Positions 34,782 through 43,729 of a stretch of 64,000 bases of DNA are shown in pieces. The stretch lies in assembly GCF_024623455.1 (NCBI RefSeq), contig NZ_JANIPJ010000004.1, forward strand, positions 248,001 to 312,000, given 5' to 3'. The stretch comes from Paenibacillus soyae. GTDB taxonomy: Bacteria; Bacillota; Bacilli; Paenibacillales; Paenibacillaceae. A program made the position numbers and the translations under genes. A model generated the notes under the pieces. It ran no database searches. It was not told the origin of the DNA and was given only the letters and a program-made list of their open reading frames with translations. Within the stretch, counting starts at the first letter, position 1; each line of letters begins with the position of its first letter.

Positions 34782-35654
34782 ATGAAAGCTTCCGCATATC
34801 GCAGACCGTTTCCGGGCGAGGCGCCGATTCCGTTGTCCGTGAACTACAAGCTGACCAAGCATCCGGAGAGCGAGCTTCCGGACCATCTACATGATCATTA
34901 CGAGCTTGTGTACGTACACGAAGGAAGCGGCAAATTTTTTATCGACCGGACTTTGTACGATAAGCTTCCCGGCGATTTGTTCCTTATCCCGGGCAATACG
35001 ATCCATCAAGCCTTCCCCGATGCCGATCGCCCCATCGTGTCAACGGCGGTCTTCTTCGCTCCGGCGCTCGTGGCAGGCGACGTGTTCGACGATCGGTATT
35101 CGCTTCTCCGCTGCTTCGAAAGCGCGCGCAAACGCAAGAGCTACCGGCACGTTCTGCCAAGTCCCATACGCGAGAAAGTACTCTCGTCTCTGGACCGCAT
35201 TCACGCGGAAATGTCAAATAAACCGCCAGGCTTCTGCACCGCCGGACGGCTGGCTCTTTGCGATATGCTGCTGGAGCTGGATCGCGGATTGGGCTTCCCG
35301 TCGTCAGAGCAGCAGCCTGAACTGGACGACAGGAGCGGCCCGGCTTGGCTGCTCGAGTCGCTTCGCGCCATCGACGACAATCTGCGCGGACCGGTCGGAC
35401 TATCCGAGCTGGCGAGTCGCGCGGCCGTATCGCCGCCCCATTTTTCACGCGTCTTCAAATCTTGGACGGGCATGAACGTGACCGACTACGTGAACGCGAA
35501 ACGGGTTATCCGCGCGAAGGAGCTGCTGCTGCAAACCGATCATGGCATGCATGTCATCGCGGAAGAATGCGGCTTTGACAGCCTGCCGCATTTCCACAGG
35601 ATCTTCCGCTCGCTAGCCGGCATGACGCCGGGTCAATTCCGCAAGCATCAGTGA
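34782..35654 (+). CDS. AraC family regulator, likely of the hexuronate operon
   Basis: 290 residues. Cupin domain near residues 20-95 (LPDHLHDHYELVYVHEGSGKFFI in outline, LFLIPGNTIHQAFPDADRP) and C-terminal AraC DNA-binding domain (VGLSELASRAAVSPPHFSRVFKSWTG and VIAEECGFDSLPHFHRIFRSLAGMTPGQFRK in outline). AAGGAG precedes the ATG. It is divergent from uxaB across a 141-bp AT-rich promoter zone, so it probably responds to galacturonate or a downstream intermediate. That assignment rests on position. Confidence 0.88.
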   Translation: MKASAYRRPFPGEAPIPLSVNYKLTKHPESELPDHLHDHYELVYVHEGSGKFFIDRTLYDKLPGDLFLIPGNTIHQAFPDADRPIVSTAVFFAPALVAGDVFDDRYSLLRCFESARKRKSYRHVLPSPIREKVLSSLDRIHAEMSNKPPGFCTAGRLALCDMLLELDRGLGFPSSEQQPELDDRSGPAWLLESLRAIDDNLRGPVGLSELASRAAVSPPHFSRVFKSWTGMNVTDYVNAKRVIRAKELLLQTDHGMHVIAEECGFDSLPHFHRIFRSLAGMTPGQFRKHQ

Positions 35655-35722
35655 CGATCTATCCTCTTGCTCTCCGTCTCGGCGCGAAGGTCGACATTCG
35701 CAGGGCATCGTACACGCCAAAC

Positions 35723-35768
35723 AAACAAGCGTCGGCAAGGCGAGCTATCGCCTTGCCGACGCTTGTTT
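35723..35768. terminator. Perfect 21-bp inverted repeat, bidirectional terminator
   Basis: AAACAAGCGTCGGCAAGGCGA and its exact complement flank a GCTA loop. It sits between the converging AraC gene and the GH51-DUF6171 unit. The T-tract is short (GTTT), but stem length and position favour termination both ways. Confidence 0.8.
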
Positions 35769-35797
35769 CAGCGGGCGCTGCGGCCCATGCGGCCTTT

Positions 35798-36064
35798 TCA
35801 CCCCGCCGCTTGCCAGCTCGGGCCGCCCGGTCTCGGGCAATCCTTGCCCGCCAGCTTCGCCCTCACCCGGACGAAGCAGCCGCAGTGGCTGCAGGTCGTG
35901 CCGTACTGCAGCGACGGGCAGTCGCGGCACGTCGCAAGCCGTTCCCGGTACACGTCGTCTGCTACGCACTCGAATCCTTGGAGCGGAAGTCTCGCCACCA
36001 TGCGGTCGATCTGCTCCTCGGAAACGTTAACATCCGCCGAACACCCTTTGCATCCCGATTTCAT
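35798..36064 (-). CDS. Small Cys-rich DUF6171 family protein
   Basis: 88 residues with eight to nine Cys in CxxC-like groups (CKGC near the N-terminus, TCRDCPSLQYGTTCSHCGC in the centre), as in DUF6171 proteins common in Paenibacillaceae. It probably binds zinc. Function unknown. It starts four bases after the stop of the GH51 gene, so it shares its transcript, but such genes have many different neighbours and a role in arabinose use is not implied. Confidence 0.8.
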   Translation of the reverse strand: MKSGCKGCSADVNVSEEQIDRMVARLPLQGFECVADDVYRERLATCRDCPSLQYGTTCSHCGCFVRVRAKLAGKDCPRPGGPSWQAAG

Positions 36065-36068
36065 TGCC

Positions 36069-37553
36069 TTACGCCTTTACTTCAAGCACAACGACGGACA
36101 TTGGCGGCAGCGTAGCCGTCAATACGCCTTCCGCGAGCTGGAAGCCTTGGAAAGACGCCGGCGCAACGGCATTCGGCTGATCGAACGTGTTATGCGCGTT
36201 CGCGGCCGAAGTCGCCAAGATGGTGCCGGAAACCGTTCCAGGCTGCCCGATGCCGCGGAACTCTACCGGAATGACGGCTTCCTTGACGTGGCTGAAATTA
36301 GTCAGGCCGATATGGATCGTGCCGTCCGCTTGCCGCGACGCCGTCGCGCTGATCTGCGGAATCGACTCGCCGTCCATCTCGTACGTATCGCTCTGCAATT
36401 GCATGTCGAGCAGCGAAGCGCCTTGATGAACCTTATACATGTCGAACACATGGTAGGTCGGCGTCAGAATCATTCTGTCCCCTTCGGTCAGGACCATCGC
36501 TTGCAGCACGTTGACGGTCTGCGCGATGTTCGCCATCTGGACGCGGTCGCAGTGACGATGGAAAATATCGAGCGTCGATGAAGCGACAAGCGCGTCGCGC
36601 TGCGTATTTTGCTGGTACAGGAAGCCCGGGTTCGTGCCTGGCTCGACGTTGTACCAAGTGCCCCATTCATCCACGACAAGACCGACCCGCTTCTCCGGAT
36701 CGTAGCGGTCCATTATCGTCGAATGCATCGCGATGATCTCATCCATCTTGAGCGCTTTCTGCATCGTCACGAACCATTCGCGATCTGTGAAGTCTGTCGC
36801 CGAGCCCTTGTCCGCCCACGTTCCGGGCACGACGTAATAATGCAAGCTCAGCCCGTCCATGTGACGGCCCGACTCCCTCATCATGACTTCCGTCCACTGC
36901 ACGTTGTAATCGTTCGCCCCGCAAGCGATTTTGTACACCTTGTTGCCGTCGTAGTTGCGGACATAGGATCCATAATGGCGGTACAAATCCGAATAATATT
37001 CAGGCCGCATATTGCCGCCGCAGCCCCAATTCTCGTTGCCGACGCCGAAGTACGGCAGGCTCCAAGGCTTCTCGCGGCCGTTCTTCCTGCGCAGGTCCGC
37101 CATCGGCGACTCCCCGGCGAAGGTCATGTATTCGACCCAATCCTTCATTTCCTTCACCGTGCCGCTGCCTACGTTGCCCGCGATATAAGGCTCCGCGCCC
37201 AGCATTTCGCATAACATCAAAAATTCATGGGTGCCGAAATGATTGTTCTCGATAACGCCGCCCCAATGGTTGTTAATCATGCGCGGACGCTCTTCGCGAG
37301 GGCCGATGCCGTCCATCCAGTGGTAGTCGTCCGCAAAGCAGCCGCCCGGCCAGCGCAGCACCGGAATGTTCAGCTGCTTGAGAGCCGCGAGCACGTCGTT
37401 CCGAACGCCGTTCGTATTCGGGATCGGAGAGTCTTCCCCCACCCAAATGCCTTCATAGATGCAACGCCCGAGATGCTCGGCGAAATGGCTGTAAATATTG
37501 CGGTTGATCGTTCCTTTTGTTACGTCCGCGTTGATCGTAATCCGGTTGCTCAT
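36069..37553 (-). CDS. abfA: Alpha-L-arabinofuranosidase, GH51
   Basis: Cytoplasmic retaining enzyme releasing L-arabinose from short arabino-oligosaccharides. 494 residues, full length, no signal peptide. N-terminal [24 protein letters not shown] in outline, [14 protein letters not shown]; acid/base Glu174 in [11 protein letters not shown]; nucleophile Glu296 in [11 protein letters not shown]-terminal jelly roll. TTGGAGG lies upstream of the ATG. It would complete the breakdown of arabinan oligomers taken up by the importers in this region. A palindrome at 37584-37601 lies in its promoter zone. Confidence 0.94.
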   Translation of the reverse strand: MSNRITINADVTKGTINRNIYSHFAEHLGRCIYEGIWVGEDSPIPNTNGVRNDVLAALKQLNIPVLRWPGGCFADDYHWMDGIGPREERPRMINNHWGGVIENNHFGTHEFLMLCEMLGAEPYIAGNVGSGTVKEMKDWVEYMTFAGESPMADLRRKNGREKPWSLPYFGVGNENWGCGGNMRPEYYSDLYRHYGSYVRNYDGNKVYKIACGANDYNVQWTEVMMRESGRHMDGLSLHYYVVPGTWADKGSATDFTDREWFVTMQKALKMDEIIAMHSTIMDRYDPEKRVGLVVDEWGTWYNVEPGTNPGFLYQQNTQRDALVASSTLDIFHRHCDRVQMANIAQTVNVLQAMVLTEGDRMILTPTYHVFDMYKVHQGASLLDMQLQSDTYEMDGESIPQISATASRQADGTIHIGLTNFSHVKEAVIPVEFRGIGQPGTVSGTILATSAANAHNTFDQPNAVAPASFQGFQLAEGVLTATLPPMSVVVLEVKA

Positions 37554-37583
37554 GGCTTTTCCTCCAATGACGATTGTTGTTGG

Positions 37584-37601
37584 ATTAATTAAATAATTAA
37601 T
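37584..37601. promoter_or_regulatory. Perfect AT palindrome upstream of abfA
   Basis: ATTAATTA-AA-TAATTAAT, about 30 bp upstream of the abfA start. It is a candidate operator. It does not contain the GTAC core of the B. subtilis AraR box and does not match the TATACT sites at 14472 and 16784. Confidence 0.4.
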
Positions 37602-37658
37602 TCTAAAACAAATTTATTAATTCATCTATATGGTATCCCAAGATGAAAACGAATGCAA

Positions 37659-37702
37659 CAAAAAAAGAACCGATCTCCACTAAAAGGGATCTCGGCTCTT
37701 TG
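37659..37702 (-). terminator. Rho-independent terminator after the VOC gene
   Basis: On the minus strand AAAGAGCCGAGATCC pairs with GGAGATCGGTTCTTT (one mismatch) and is followed by T-rich sequence. Confidence 0.88.
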
Positions 37703-37707
37703 GCCTA

Positions 37708-38133
37708 TTATTGATGATCTTTGCCTGCGGTGGAAATTTGGAACGTGACGCCGAACTTATCGGTCACGATGCCGTACGCGGGACTCCAAAATGTCTCTTG
37801 GAGAGGCATGTCCACTTTGCCGCCCTCTTGAAGCGCGTCGTAATATCTCTTCGCCTGCTCCTTGTCGTCCGCCATGATGCATAGGTTCAGCTGGTCGCCC
37901 AGCTGGAACGGATTGCCCGGGAACGTGTCCGAGAGCATGATCTCCGACTCTCCGATCTTGAACATCGCGTGCGCGATCCGGTTCTTCGCCTCATCCGGAA
38001 TCGGCATGTCCGGCGACGCCGGCATCTGGCCGAACGTTTGAACGCCGATCACCTCCGCGTCGAACACCTTCTTATAAAATTCGATCACCTCGCCGCCGTT
38101 GCCGTTCGTTACGATATACGGATTCACCTTCAA
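37708..38133 (-). CDS. VOC family (PhnB/glyoxalase-like) protein
   Basis: Small metal-binding-fold protein of about 141 residues. Seen: VNPYIVTNGNGGEVIEFYKKVFDAEV, in outline, at the N-terminus; HAMFKIGESEIMLSDTFPG; and the C-terminal YGIVTDKFGVTFQI. These are typical of PhnB-like 3-demethylubiquinone-9 methyltransferase-fold VOC proteins, whose substrate is usually unknown. Start: TTG 38133 has AAGGAG nine bases upstream and gives MKVNPYIV like homologues; ATG 38142 overlaps that site. Monocistronic, ending in a terminator. Confidence 0.82.
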   Translation of the reverse strand: MKVNPYIVTNGNGGEVIEFYKKVFDAEVIGVQTFGQMPASPDMPIPDEAKNRIAHAMFKIGESEIMLSDTFPGNPFQLGDQLNLCIMADDKEQAKRYYDALQEGGKVDMPLQETFWSPAYGIVTDKFGVTFQISTAGKDHQ

Positions 38134-38281
38134 CTTCTCCATCTCCTTGTCCATCAATATTGGAAACAACTTCTATTATAAACGAGTACGTGCGTCCGGA
38201 TACCACGAACAAGAAAAAACAGACGATACCGCTCGCGCAGCACCGCCTGCTTATTAGTTTTTGGGGATAGAAAAGGATGGC

Positions 38282-40273
38282 TTAGTTCAGAAGCGATTTG
38301 GCCGTTTGCACGACATTGGCCACGGAGAAGCCGAAGTAGCTCATTACCTCCGGTCCAGGACCGGAAGCGCCGAACGTCTCGATGGACACGACTTTGCCTT
38401 CGAAGCCCGTGTAACGCTCCCAGCCCAGGGAGATGCCGGCTTCGATCGCGACGCGCTTCGTAACGGCGTTAGGAAGTACGCTTTGCTTGTATTCGTCGGA
38501 AGCTTTGTCGAACAGCTCGCGGGACGGCATCGCCACGACGCGCACGGACACATTGTCCTTCTCGAGCTCCGCTTTGGCACCTACGGCCAGCGAAACCTCG
38601 GAGCCCGTCGCGATCAGGATCACGTCCGGTTTCTCGTTCGTTTCGGCCAGGATGTACCCGCCTTGCGCTACGTCGCTTACGTTGCCTTTGGTCGCTTCGT
38701 AGATCGGCAGGTTCTGACGGCTCAGAATAAGCGCGACAGGACCGTCGTTCTGCTGCAGCGAGTAAGCCCAAGCGCTCGCCGTTTCGTTCGCGTCAGACGG
38801 ACGGATAACCGTAAGACCCGGAATTGTGCGAAGCGCGGCCAAATGCTCGACCGGCTCGTGAGTCGGACCGTCTTCGCCAACGGCGATGGAGTCATGCGTA
38901 AAGACGTAAGTGACAGGCAGCTTCTGCAGAGCAGCCAGACGGATCGACGGACGAAGGTAGTCGCTGAACACGAAGAACGTGCTCACGAACGGCTTCACGC
39001 CGCCGTGCAGCGCCATGCCGTTGCCTGCAGCGCCCATCGCGTGCTCGCGAACGCCGAAGTAAACGTTGCGGCCGGCATAAGAATCAACGGCGAATTTGCC
39101 TTCGCCTTTGATGTCGGTCATCGTCGAATGCGACAGATCCGCGCTTCCGCCGAAGATGGAAGGCACGATCTTTACGAAATGGTTGATCGCTTCGCCGCTG
39201 GCGACGCGGGTCGAGATCTGTTTCGACGTATCGAACGTAAGGATATCGGAAGCGTCCAGCAGCACTTTGCCTTCGATCGCTTGCGCAAGCTCTTGGCCAA
39301 GCGCCTCATGCTTCGCTTGGTAAGCGGAGAACAGCTTGTTCCACTCTTCTTCTTTGGCCGCGCCTTGCTGCTTCAGCCCCTCGAAATGCGCCTTGACGTC
39401 GGCAGGAACCGTAAACTCGTCATGCTCCCAGCCGTATACGGCTTTGGTCGCGATCGCTTCTTCTTTGCCAAGCGGGTTGCCGTGCACTTTGTGGGTGCCT
39501 TGCGCCTTGCTGCCGTAGCCGATGATCGTGCGGACTTCGATCAGGGTAGGCTGATCCAGGTTTTGCTTCCCGGCTTCAATCGCTTTCGAGATCGCTTCCA
39601 CGTCGTTGCCGTCTTCCACGCGCAGGTATTGCCAGTTCGCAGATTCCGCGCGCTTCTGGATCTGCTCGCCGAACGACAGGTTCAGGTCGCCGTCCAGGGA
39701 AATATCGTTCGAATCGTACAGGACGACGAGCTTGCCGAGCTTCATGTGGCCCGCCATGGACATCGCCTCGTAGGAAATACCCTCCATCAAGCAGCCGTCG
39801 CCGACAAGAGCGTATGTGTAATGGTCGATAACCGGGAAGCCGTCCTGGTTGAACTTCGCGGCCAAATGCGCTTCCGCCATAGCCATGCCGACCGCGTTCG
39901 CGATGCCTTGGCCGAGCGGGCCCGTCGTCGCGTCAACGCCGTCCGTATGTCCGAACTCGGGATGCCCCGGCGTCTTGCTGTTCAGCTTGCGGAATTGCTT
40001 CAGATCGTCGATCGATACTTCATAGCCGAACAGGTGCAGCAGGCTGTACAGCAGCGCCGAGCCGTGGCCCGCGGAGAGAACGAAGCGGTCGCGGTTGAAC
40101 CATTTGGCATGGCCCGGATTGTGGTTCATCAGCTTGGACCAGAGAGCGTACGCCATCGGCGCGGCTCCCATCGGAAGGCCCGGATGGCCCGAATTGGCTG
40201 CGTTAATCGCGTCAATGGAAAGTGTGCGGATCGTGTCGATCGCGAGCTGGTCTATCGTTTTTGTAAGCGGCAT
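38282..40273 (-). CDS. tkt: Transketolase
   Basis: Thiamin-diphosphate enzyme of the non-oxidative pentose phosphate pathway, 663 residues. Seen: [20 protein letters not shown], the TPP-binding motif GDGCLMEG at 158-165 with the NDISLDG element, [36 protein letters not shown] and the C-terminal domain. Complete. It lets the cell use the arabinose, xylose and ribose produced by nearby loci and depends on the cofactor made by the thiamin operon 5 kb away. Divergent from a LysR gene, separated by 129 bp. Confidence 0.96.
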   Translation of the reverse strand: MPLTKTIDQLAIDTIRTLSIDAINAANSGHPGLPMGAAPMAYALWSKLMNHNPGHAKWFNRDRFVLSAGHGSALLYSLLHLFGYEVSIDDLKQFRKLNSKTPGHPEFGHTDGVDATTGPLGQGIANAVGMAMAEAHLAAKFNQDGFPVIDHYTYALVGDGCLMEGISYEAMSMAGHMKLGKLVVLYDSNDISLDGDLNLSFGEQIQKRAESANWQYLRVEDGNDVEAISKAIEAGKQNLDQPTLIEVRTIIGYGSKAQGTHKVHGNPLGKEEAIATKAVYGWEHDEFTVPADVKAHFEGLKQQGAAKEEEWNKLFSAYQAKHEALGQELAQAIEGKVLLDASDILTFDTSKQISTRVASGEAINHFVKIVPSIFGGSADLSHSTMTDIKGEGKFAVDSYAGRNVYFGVREHAMGAAGNGMALHGGVKPFVSTFFVFSDYLRPSIRLAALQKLPVTYVFTHDSIAVGEDGPTHEPVEHLAALRTIPGLTVIRPSDANETASAWAYSLQQNDGPVALILSRQNLPIYEATKGNVSDVAQGGYILAETNEKPDVILIATGSEVSLAVGAKAELEKDNVSVRVVAMPSRELFDKASDEYKQSVLPNAVTKRVAIEAGISLGWERYTGFEGKVVSIETFGASGPGPEVMSYFGFSVANVVQTAKSLLN

Positions 40274-40346
40274 GAATCTACTTCCTTTCTTTTCTTAGGC
40301 ACTTGTTTGTTCGGAAAGATGCTGGTTTCTTTTTCTTCCTTCCACT

Positions 40347-40374
40347 ATAATACGTTTAACACCTATATAAGTAA
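40347..40374 (-). promoter_or_regulatory. Candidate tkt promoter
   Basis: Minus strand TTACTT, 16 bp, TATTAT. It lies in the shared region with the LysR gene. The ATCGATAT sequence just upstream could be part of a LysR site. Confidence 0.4.
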
Positions 40375-40402
40375 TCGATATATTTGAGAGGAGTTATATA
40401 TC

Positions 40403-41287
40403 GTGTCTATATCCAACAATCATGAGCTGTACAAAGTGTTCTATTGGGCGGCCAAAACGGGCAGCTTGTCCAAAGCGGCCAAAGCCGTCTATTTGACCCA
40501 GCCGAGCGTCAGCCACGCGATCAAGCAGCTCGAAGACAGCTTCGGCATCTCCTTGTTCCACCGGACAGCCAAGGGGGTCACGCTGACGCAGGAAGGCGCC
40601 ATTCTCTATTCGTATATCGAGCAGTCCCAGGTACTCATCACGCTGGCGGAAGAGAAGATGGCCGCGCTCAAAAACCTGGACAGCGGAGAGCTCCGGATCG
40701 GCGGCAGCGACTCGTTGTTCAAGCATTATTTGCTGCCGTATCTGGAGGAGTTCCACCTGAAGTATCCGGGTATCAAGCTTCACCTGAATCATGGAACGAC
40801 GCCGGAGGTGATGGCATTTCTGAAGGAAGGACGGATCGACCTCGGCGTCGTGCGCTTGCCGATCGTCGATCCGCAGCTGAAGGTGAGGGAAAGCATCAAG
40901 CTGCAGGATTGCTTCGTGGCGGGAGCCCGCTATGCCGAGCTGAAGGGCGAAGTACTGTCGCTGGAGAAGCTCCTCGAACATCCGATCATCCTCTTCTCGC
41001 GCAACAGCCGGGCCAGGATGGCCATTACGGAGCTGTTCCAGAGTTATGGCCGCACGATCAAGCCGGAAATCGAGGTCGGCAGCGTCGATCTGCTAATCGA
41101 ATTCGCGCGGAAAGGCCTCGGCATCTCTTACGTGAGCCGTGAATTCGTATCTCAGGAGCTGGAGGACGGCTCGCTCTTCGAGATCCAGCTCGACGTGCAG
41201 CTGCCGCCTACGCATGTCGGCATCTTGACGATGCGGAGCACGCCGCTCTCGCAGGCGGCCAGCCGGTTCATCGAGCTGGTGGGTTAG
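40403..41287 (+). CDS. LysR family transcriptional regulator
   Basis: 294 residues. N-terminal winged helix (FYWAAKTGSLSKAAKAVYLTQPSVSHAIKQLE in outline, LFHRTAKGVTLTQEG), then a type 2 periplasmic-binding-like effector domain (GELRIGGSDSLFKHYLLPYLEEFHLKYPGI in outline). GTG start after GAGAGGAG. It is closest in pattern to the CysL/YwfK-like branch. The divergent position suggests control of tkt or of itself; the effector is unknown. Confidence 0.9.
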   Translation: MSISNNHELYKVFYWAAKTGSLSKAAKAVYLTQPSVSHAIKQLEDSFGISLFHRTAKGVTLTQEGAILYSYIEQSQVLITLAEEKMAALKNLDSGELRIGGSDSLFKHYLLPYLEEFHLKYPGIKLHLNHGTTPEVMAFLKEGRIDLGVVRLPIVDPQLKVRESIKLQDCFVAGARYAELKGEVLSLEKLLEHPIILFSRNSRARMAITELFQSYGRTIKPEIEVGSVDLLIEFARKGLGISYVSREFVSQELEDGSLFEIQLDVQLPPTHVGILTMRSTPLSQAASRFIELVG

Positions 41288-41302
41288 CGGACAGCCGAGG
41301 CC

Positions 41303-43006
41303 CTAAAGTTCTTCCAACGCGCGAATACCTAGAAGCGATAGCCCCTTGCGGATGGCCTCGGAAGCGGCCCGAACGAGGCTCAGCTTGAAGACTTGCTCCG
41401 CAGCGCCGCCGTCCAATACCTTCACGTGATGATAGAATCGGTTGAACGCCTGCGCCAATTCAAGCAAGTAACGGGCCAGGATGGAAGGCTCGTAACGAGC
41501 CGCGGCTTGCTGAAGCCGGGTCGGGTAATGGGAGATCAGCTTGAGCAGCGGCCATACGTATTCGTTGTCCGCGAGCTCGAAGTAGGCGGGAGCCGCCCCT
41601 TCCGCTTGGCCGATAGCAGCCCCCGCCTTGCGAAGGATGCTGCATGTTCTCGCGTAGGTGTACTGAAGATAAGGCCCGGTCTCCCCGTCGAAGTTGAGCA
41701 CTTCCTTCAAAGAAAAGTCGACGTCGAGCGTTCTGGTGTTCTTCAGATCGCCGAACACGACGGCGCCGATGCCAACCGCTTCGGCGACGGCTTCCTTGTC
41801 CGCGAGCGTCGGATTTTTGGCTTCGATGACCTCTCTCGCGCGACTCACCGCCTCGTTCAGCACGTCCTCCAGGAACAACACTTTGCCTCGGCGGGTGGAC
41901 ATCTTCTGCCCCTCCATCATCATGAGCCCGAATGGAATGTGCCGACAGCGCCCTTGCCACGAAGCATCCAGCTTCTCGAGCACCCGGAATACTTGCTGGA
42001 AATGCAGAGCCTGCTCGCCCCCAACGACATATAGCAAAATATCGGCGTCCATCTGCTCTCGGCGGTAGATCGCCGTTGCCAGATCGCGGGTCGCGTAGAT
42101 CGACGTACCGTCGGATTTGACGAGCAGGCAAGGAGGCATGCCTTCTTCGTCCAGCCGAACGACGAGCGCGCCTTCGCTCTCCTCGAGCAGCCCCTGCTCG
42201 CGCAGCGACTCGATGACAGCGCCCATCTTGTCGTTGTAGAAGCTCTCACCCAGCACATGGTCGAACGTCACGCCAAGCCGGGCATAAAGCTTATTGAACT
42301 GCTTCAGGCTTTCCCCGATCATTTCCTGCCACAGCTTCGTCGCCTGGGCATCGCCGCTCTCCAGCTTGCGGAACCATTCCCTGGCCTCGTCCTCCAGCTC
42401 CGGCCGCTTCTCGGCTTCCTCGTGGAATTTCACGTACAAGGCCAAATATTCTTTGGTCACGTTGTCGCTGGAGGCCATCACATCAGGGCTTCCCCATTTG
42501 AGGTATGCGGTAATCATTTTGCCGAATTGCGTGCCCCAGTCGCCCAGATGGTTGACATTGACCGTCTCGTGCCCCGTCTCCCCAAGAATCCGGCTGATCG
42601 CGTTGCCGATCATCGTCGAGCGCAGATGGCCGATGCCGAACGGCTTGGCGACATTCGGGGACGACATGTCGATGACGACGCGCTTGCCCTCTCCGGCATT
42701 CGGCCGCCAGAAGCCGTCTTCCGTTACCGCCCCAAGTAGAAGCTCCTCTGCGAAGCTCGGCCGGTTCAGCTTAAAGTTCAGGTAAGGCCCGGCGGCTTCC
42801 GCGCGGAAGCCGGGATGGCTCAGCCGCTCCGCGAGCTGCTGCGCGATGACCGCCGGACTTTGTTTCATCGTTCTGGCGAGCACGAAACACGGCAAAGCGA
42901 CGTCGCCGAGCGCATCGTTCGGGGGATACTCCAGCATGGCGGCGATCTCTTCCTTCGGAATCGGAAGTAGCGGCGCCAGGCTTTCCGCCAACAGTAGGTT
43001 GTTCAT
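41303..43006 (-). CDS. argS: Arginyl-tRNA synthetase
   Basis: Class I enzyme charging tRNA-Arg, 567 residues. The HIGH-like motif is FGIGHLRST in the Rossmann domain and the KMSKS-like motif is GQKMSTRRGK. An N-terminal Add1-type domain (about 1-75) and a C-terminal DALR anticodon-binding domain are present. ATG 43006 follows GAGGAGGAAA. A complete T-box leader lies upstream, so expression rises when tRNA-Arg is uncharged. A main copy elsewhere cannot be excluded, since some Bacilli carry two argS genes. Confidence 0.93.
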   Translation of the reverse strand: MNNLLLAESLAPLLPIPKEEIAAMLEYPPNDALGDVALPCFVLARTMKQSPAVIAQQLAERLSHPGFRAEAAGPYLNFKLNRPSFAEELLLGAVTEDGFWRPNAGEGKRVVIDMSSPNVAKPFGIGHLRSTMIGNAISRILGETGHETVNVNHLGDWGTQFGKMITAYLKWGSPDVMASSDNVTKEYLALYVKFHEEAEKRPELEDEAREWFRKLESGDAQATKLWQEMIGESLKQFNKLYARLGVTFDHVLGESFYNDKMGAVIESLREQGLLEESEGALVVRLDEEGMPPCLLVKSDGTSIYATRDLATAIYRREQMDADILLYVVGGEQALHFQQVFRVLEKLDASWQGRCRHIPFGLMMMEGQKMSTRRGKVLFLEDVLNEAVSRAREVIEAKNPTLADKEAVAEAVGIGAVVFGDLKNTRTLDVDFSLKEVLNFDGETGPYLQYTYARTCSILRKAGAAIGQAEGAAPAYFELADNEYVWPLLKLISHYPTRLQQAAARYEPSILARYLLELAQAFNRFYHHVKVLDGGAAEQVFKLSLVRAASEAIRKGLSLLGIRALEEL

Positions 43007-43037
43007 TTTGTTTCCTCCTCGTTTTAGTTTTTTACGC

Positions 43038-43069
43038 AAAAAATCCCCGTCTCTGTTAGAGACGGGGAT
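43038..43069 (-). terminator. T-box terminator
   Basis: Minus strand ATCCCCGTCTCT and AGAGACGGGGAT flank a short loop, followed by T6. It is mutually exclusive with the T-box antiterminator. Confidence 0.92.
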
Positions 43070-43285
43070 GTGCCCGCGGTGCCACTCTCGTTATCCGGCG
43101 TTCCTTGAGGAGCCGGATCTTATCATAGCCGTAACGTGGCCGAACCGGACCGTCCTACTGGCGGCACGCGCCCATCGGAGAGCCGTCTCCCGGGTCCTCT
43201 TCGATCATCTTGCGTCGACCGGCTCCCACCCTCCCGGCTCGCTTGGCAACGCTTTGCAGACGATTTACTGTCCCGTTCATTGACG
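43038..43285 (-). ncRNA. T-box leader of argS
   Basis: The T-box core AGAGTGGCACCGCGGG lies at 43071-43088 on the minus strand, followed by a terminator. Upstream are stem I elements such as GGGTGGGAGCCGG. The antiterminator bulge TGGC would pair with a tRNA ending GCCA, that is discriminator G, as in many tRNA-Arg. The probable specifier region ATCGAAGAGG holds CGA and AGA, both Arg codons; which one is read was not resolved. Confidence 0.9.
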
Positions 43286-43323
43286 TTATAGAGTATTATA
43301 TCGATTCATAAGGGGAAATCAAG

Positions 43324-43509
43324 CTACTTTTCTAGACGCAAGCCGTTCAGCAGACCGATAAATTGTTTTTTGGAAGCCGGCTCTTTATCATGATTGGTAA
43401 ACTCTAGAACGTAAATCATTTGGTCTGGAATAGGAATTACGGCAAAATAGACATCGTGCGTCCCCGTTATGCCGGAAGCAGCCGTTTGGCGAAAATGGTA
43501 TTGCCAATT
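43324..43509 (-). pseudogene. C-terminal remnant of an unidentified protein
   Basis: Open frame of 61 codons from an upstream TGA at 43510 to a TAG at 43324, without a usable start at its head. The translation looks protein-like (THDVYFAVIPIPDQMIYVLE, then EPASKKQFIGLLNGLRLEK). It is best read as the tail of a gene whose 5' part was lost. No family was recognised. Its 5' end overlaps the thiamin operon promoter on the other strand. Confidence 0.45.
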
Positions 43510-43529
43510 TCAGTCACCTGGTTTATAGT
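43501..43529 (+). promoter_or_regulatory. Promoter of the thiamin operon
   Basis: TTGCCA (43501-43506), 17-bp spacer, TATAGT (43524-43529). A start near 43536 would place the TPP aptamer at the very beginning of the transcript. Confidence 0.75.
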
Positions 43530-43546
43530 GAGGCTAACTAAATAGC

Positions 43547-43636
43547 GTACGGGGGCTGGATGAAGTCTGGCTGAGATTGGGAACGTATTTCCCTGACCGT
43601 TAATCTGAACCAGGTAATGCTGGCGTAGAGAACAAG
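43547..43636 (+). ncRNA. TPP riboswitch (THI element)
   Basis: Contains the conserved GGCTGAGATTG, CCCTGACC and CTGAACCAGGTAATGCTGG segments and GCGTAGAGAA in the order of the thiamin pyrophosphate aptamer. It precedes a terminator and the thiamin operon, so high TPP should stop transcription. Confidence 0.95.
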
Positions 43637-43647
43637 TCGAATCGAAG

Positions 43648-43678
43648 GCCATTCGTTTATTCTCGAATGGCTTTTTTT
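43648..43678 (+). terminator. Riboswitch expression-platform terminator
   Basis: GCCATTCG and CGAATGGC around an eight-base loop, followed by T7, located 12 bp after the aptamer and 52 bp before the first gene. Confidence 0.9.
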
Positions 43679-43729
43679 CTATGTCCGGCGCTTTCCTGGT
43701 CTATGACCCAAGGAGGTGCACGAGAGTCC

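Noticed and set aside
38261..40387. 708-codon plus-strand ORF opposite transketolase
   Set aside because: It is antisense to a clear, full-length tkt gene with all motifs. Arg/His/Val-rich composition is typical of antisense frames in GC-rich DNA.
43284..43320. Promoter of the T-box argS unit
   Set aside because: AT-rich sequence is present but no hexamer pair at 16-18 bp could be chosen over others.
43467..43652. 61-codon minus-strand ORF
   Set aside because: It is antisense to the thiamin promoter, the TPP aptamer and its terminator.
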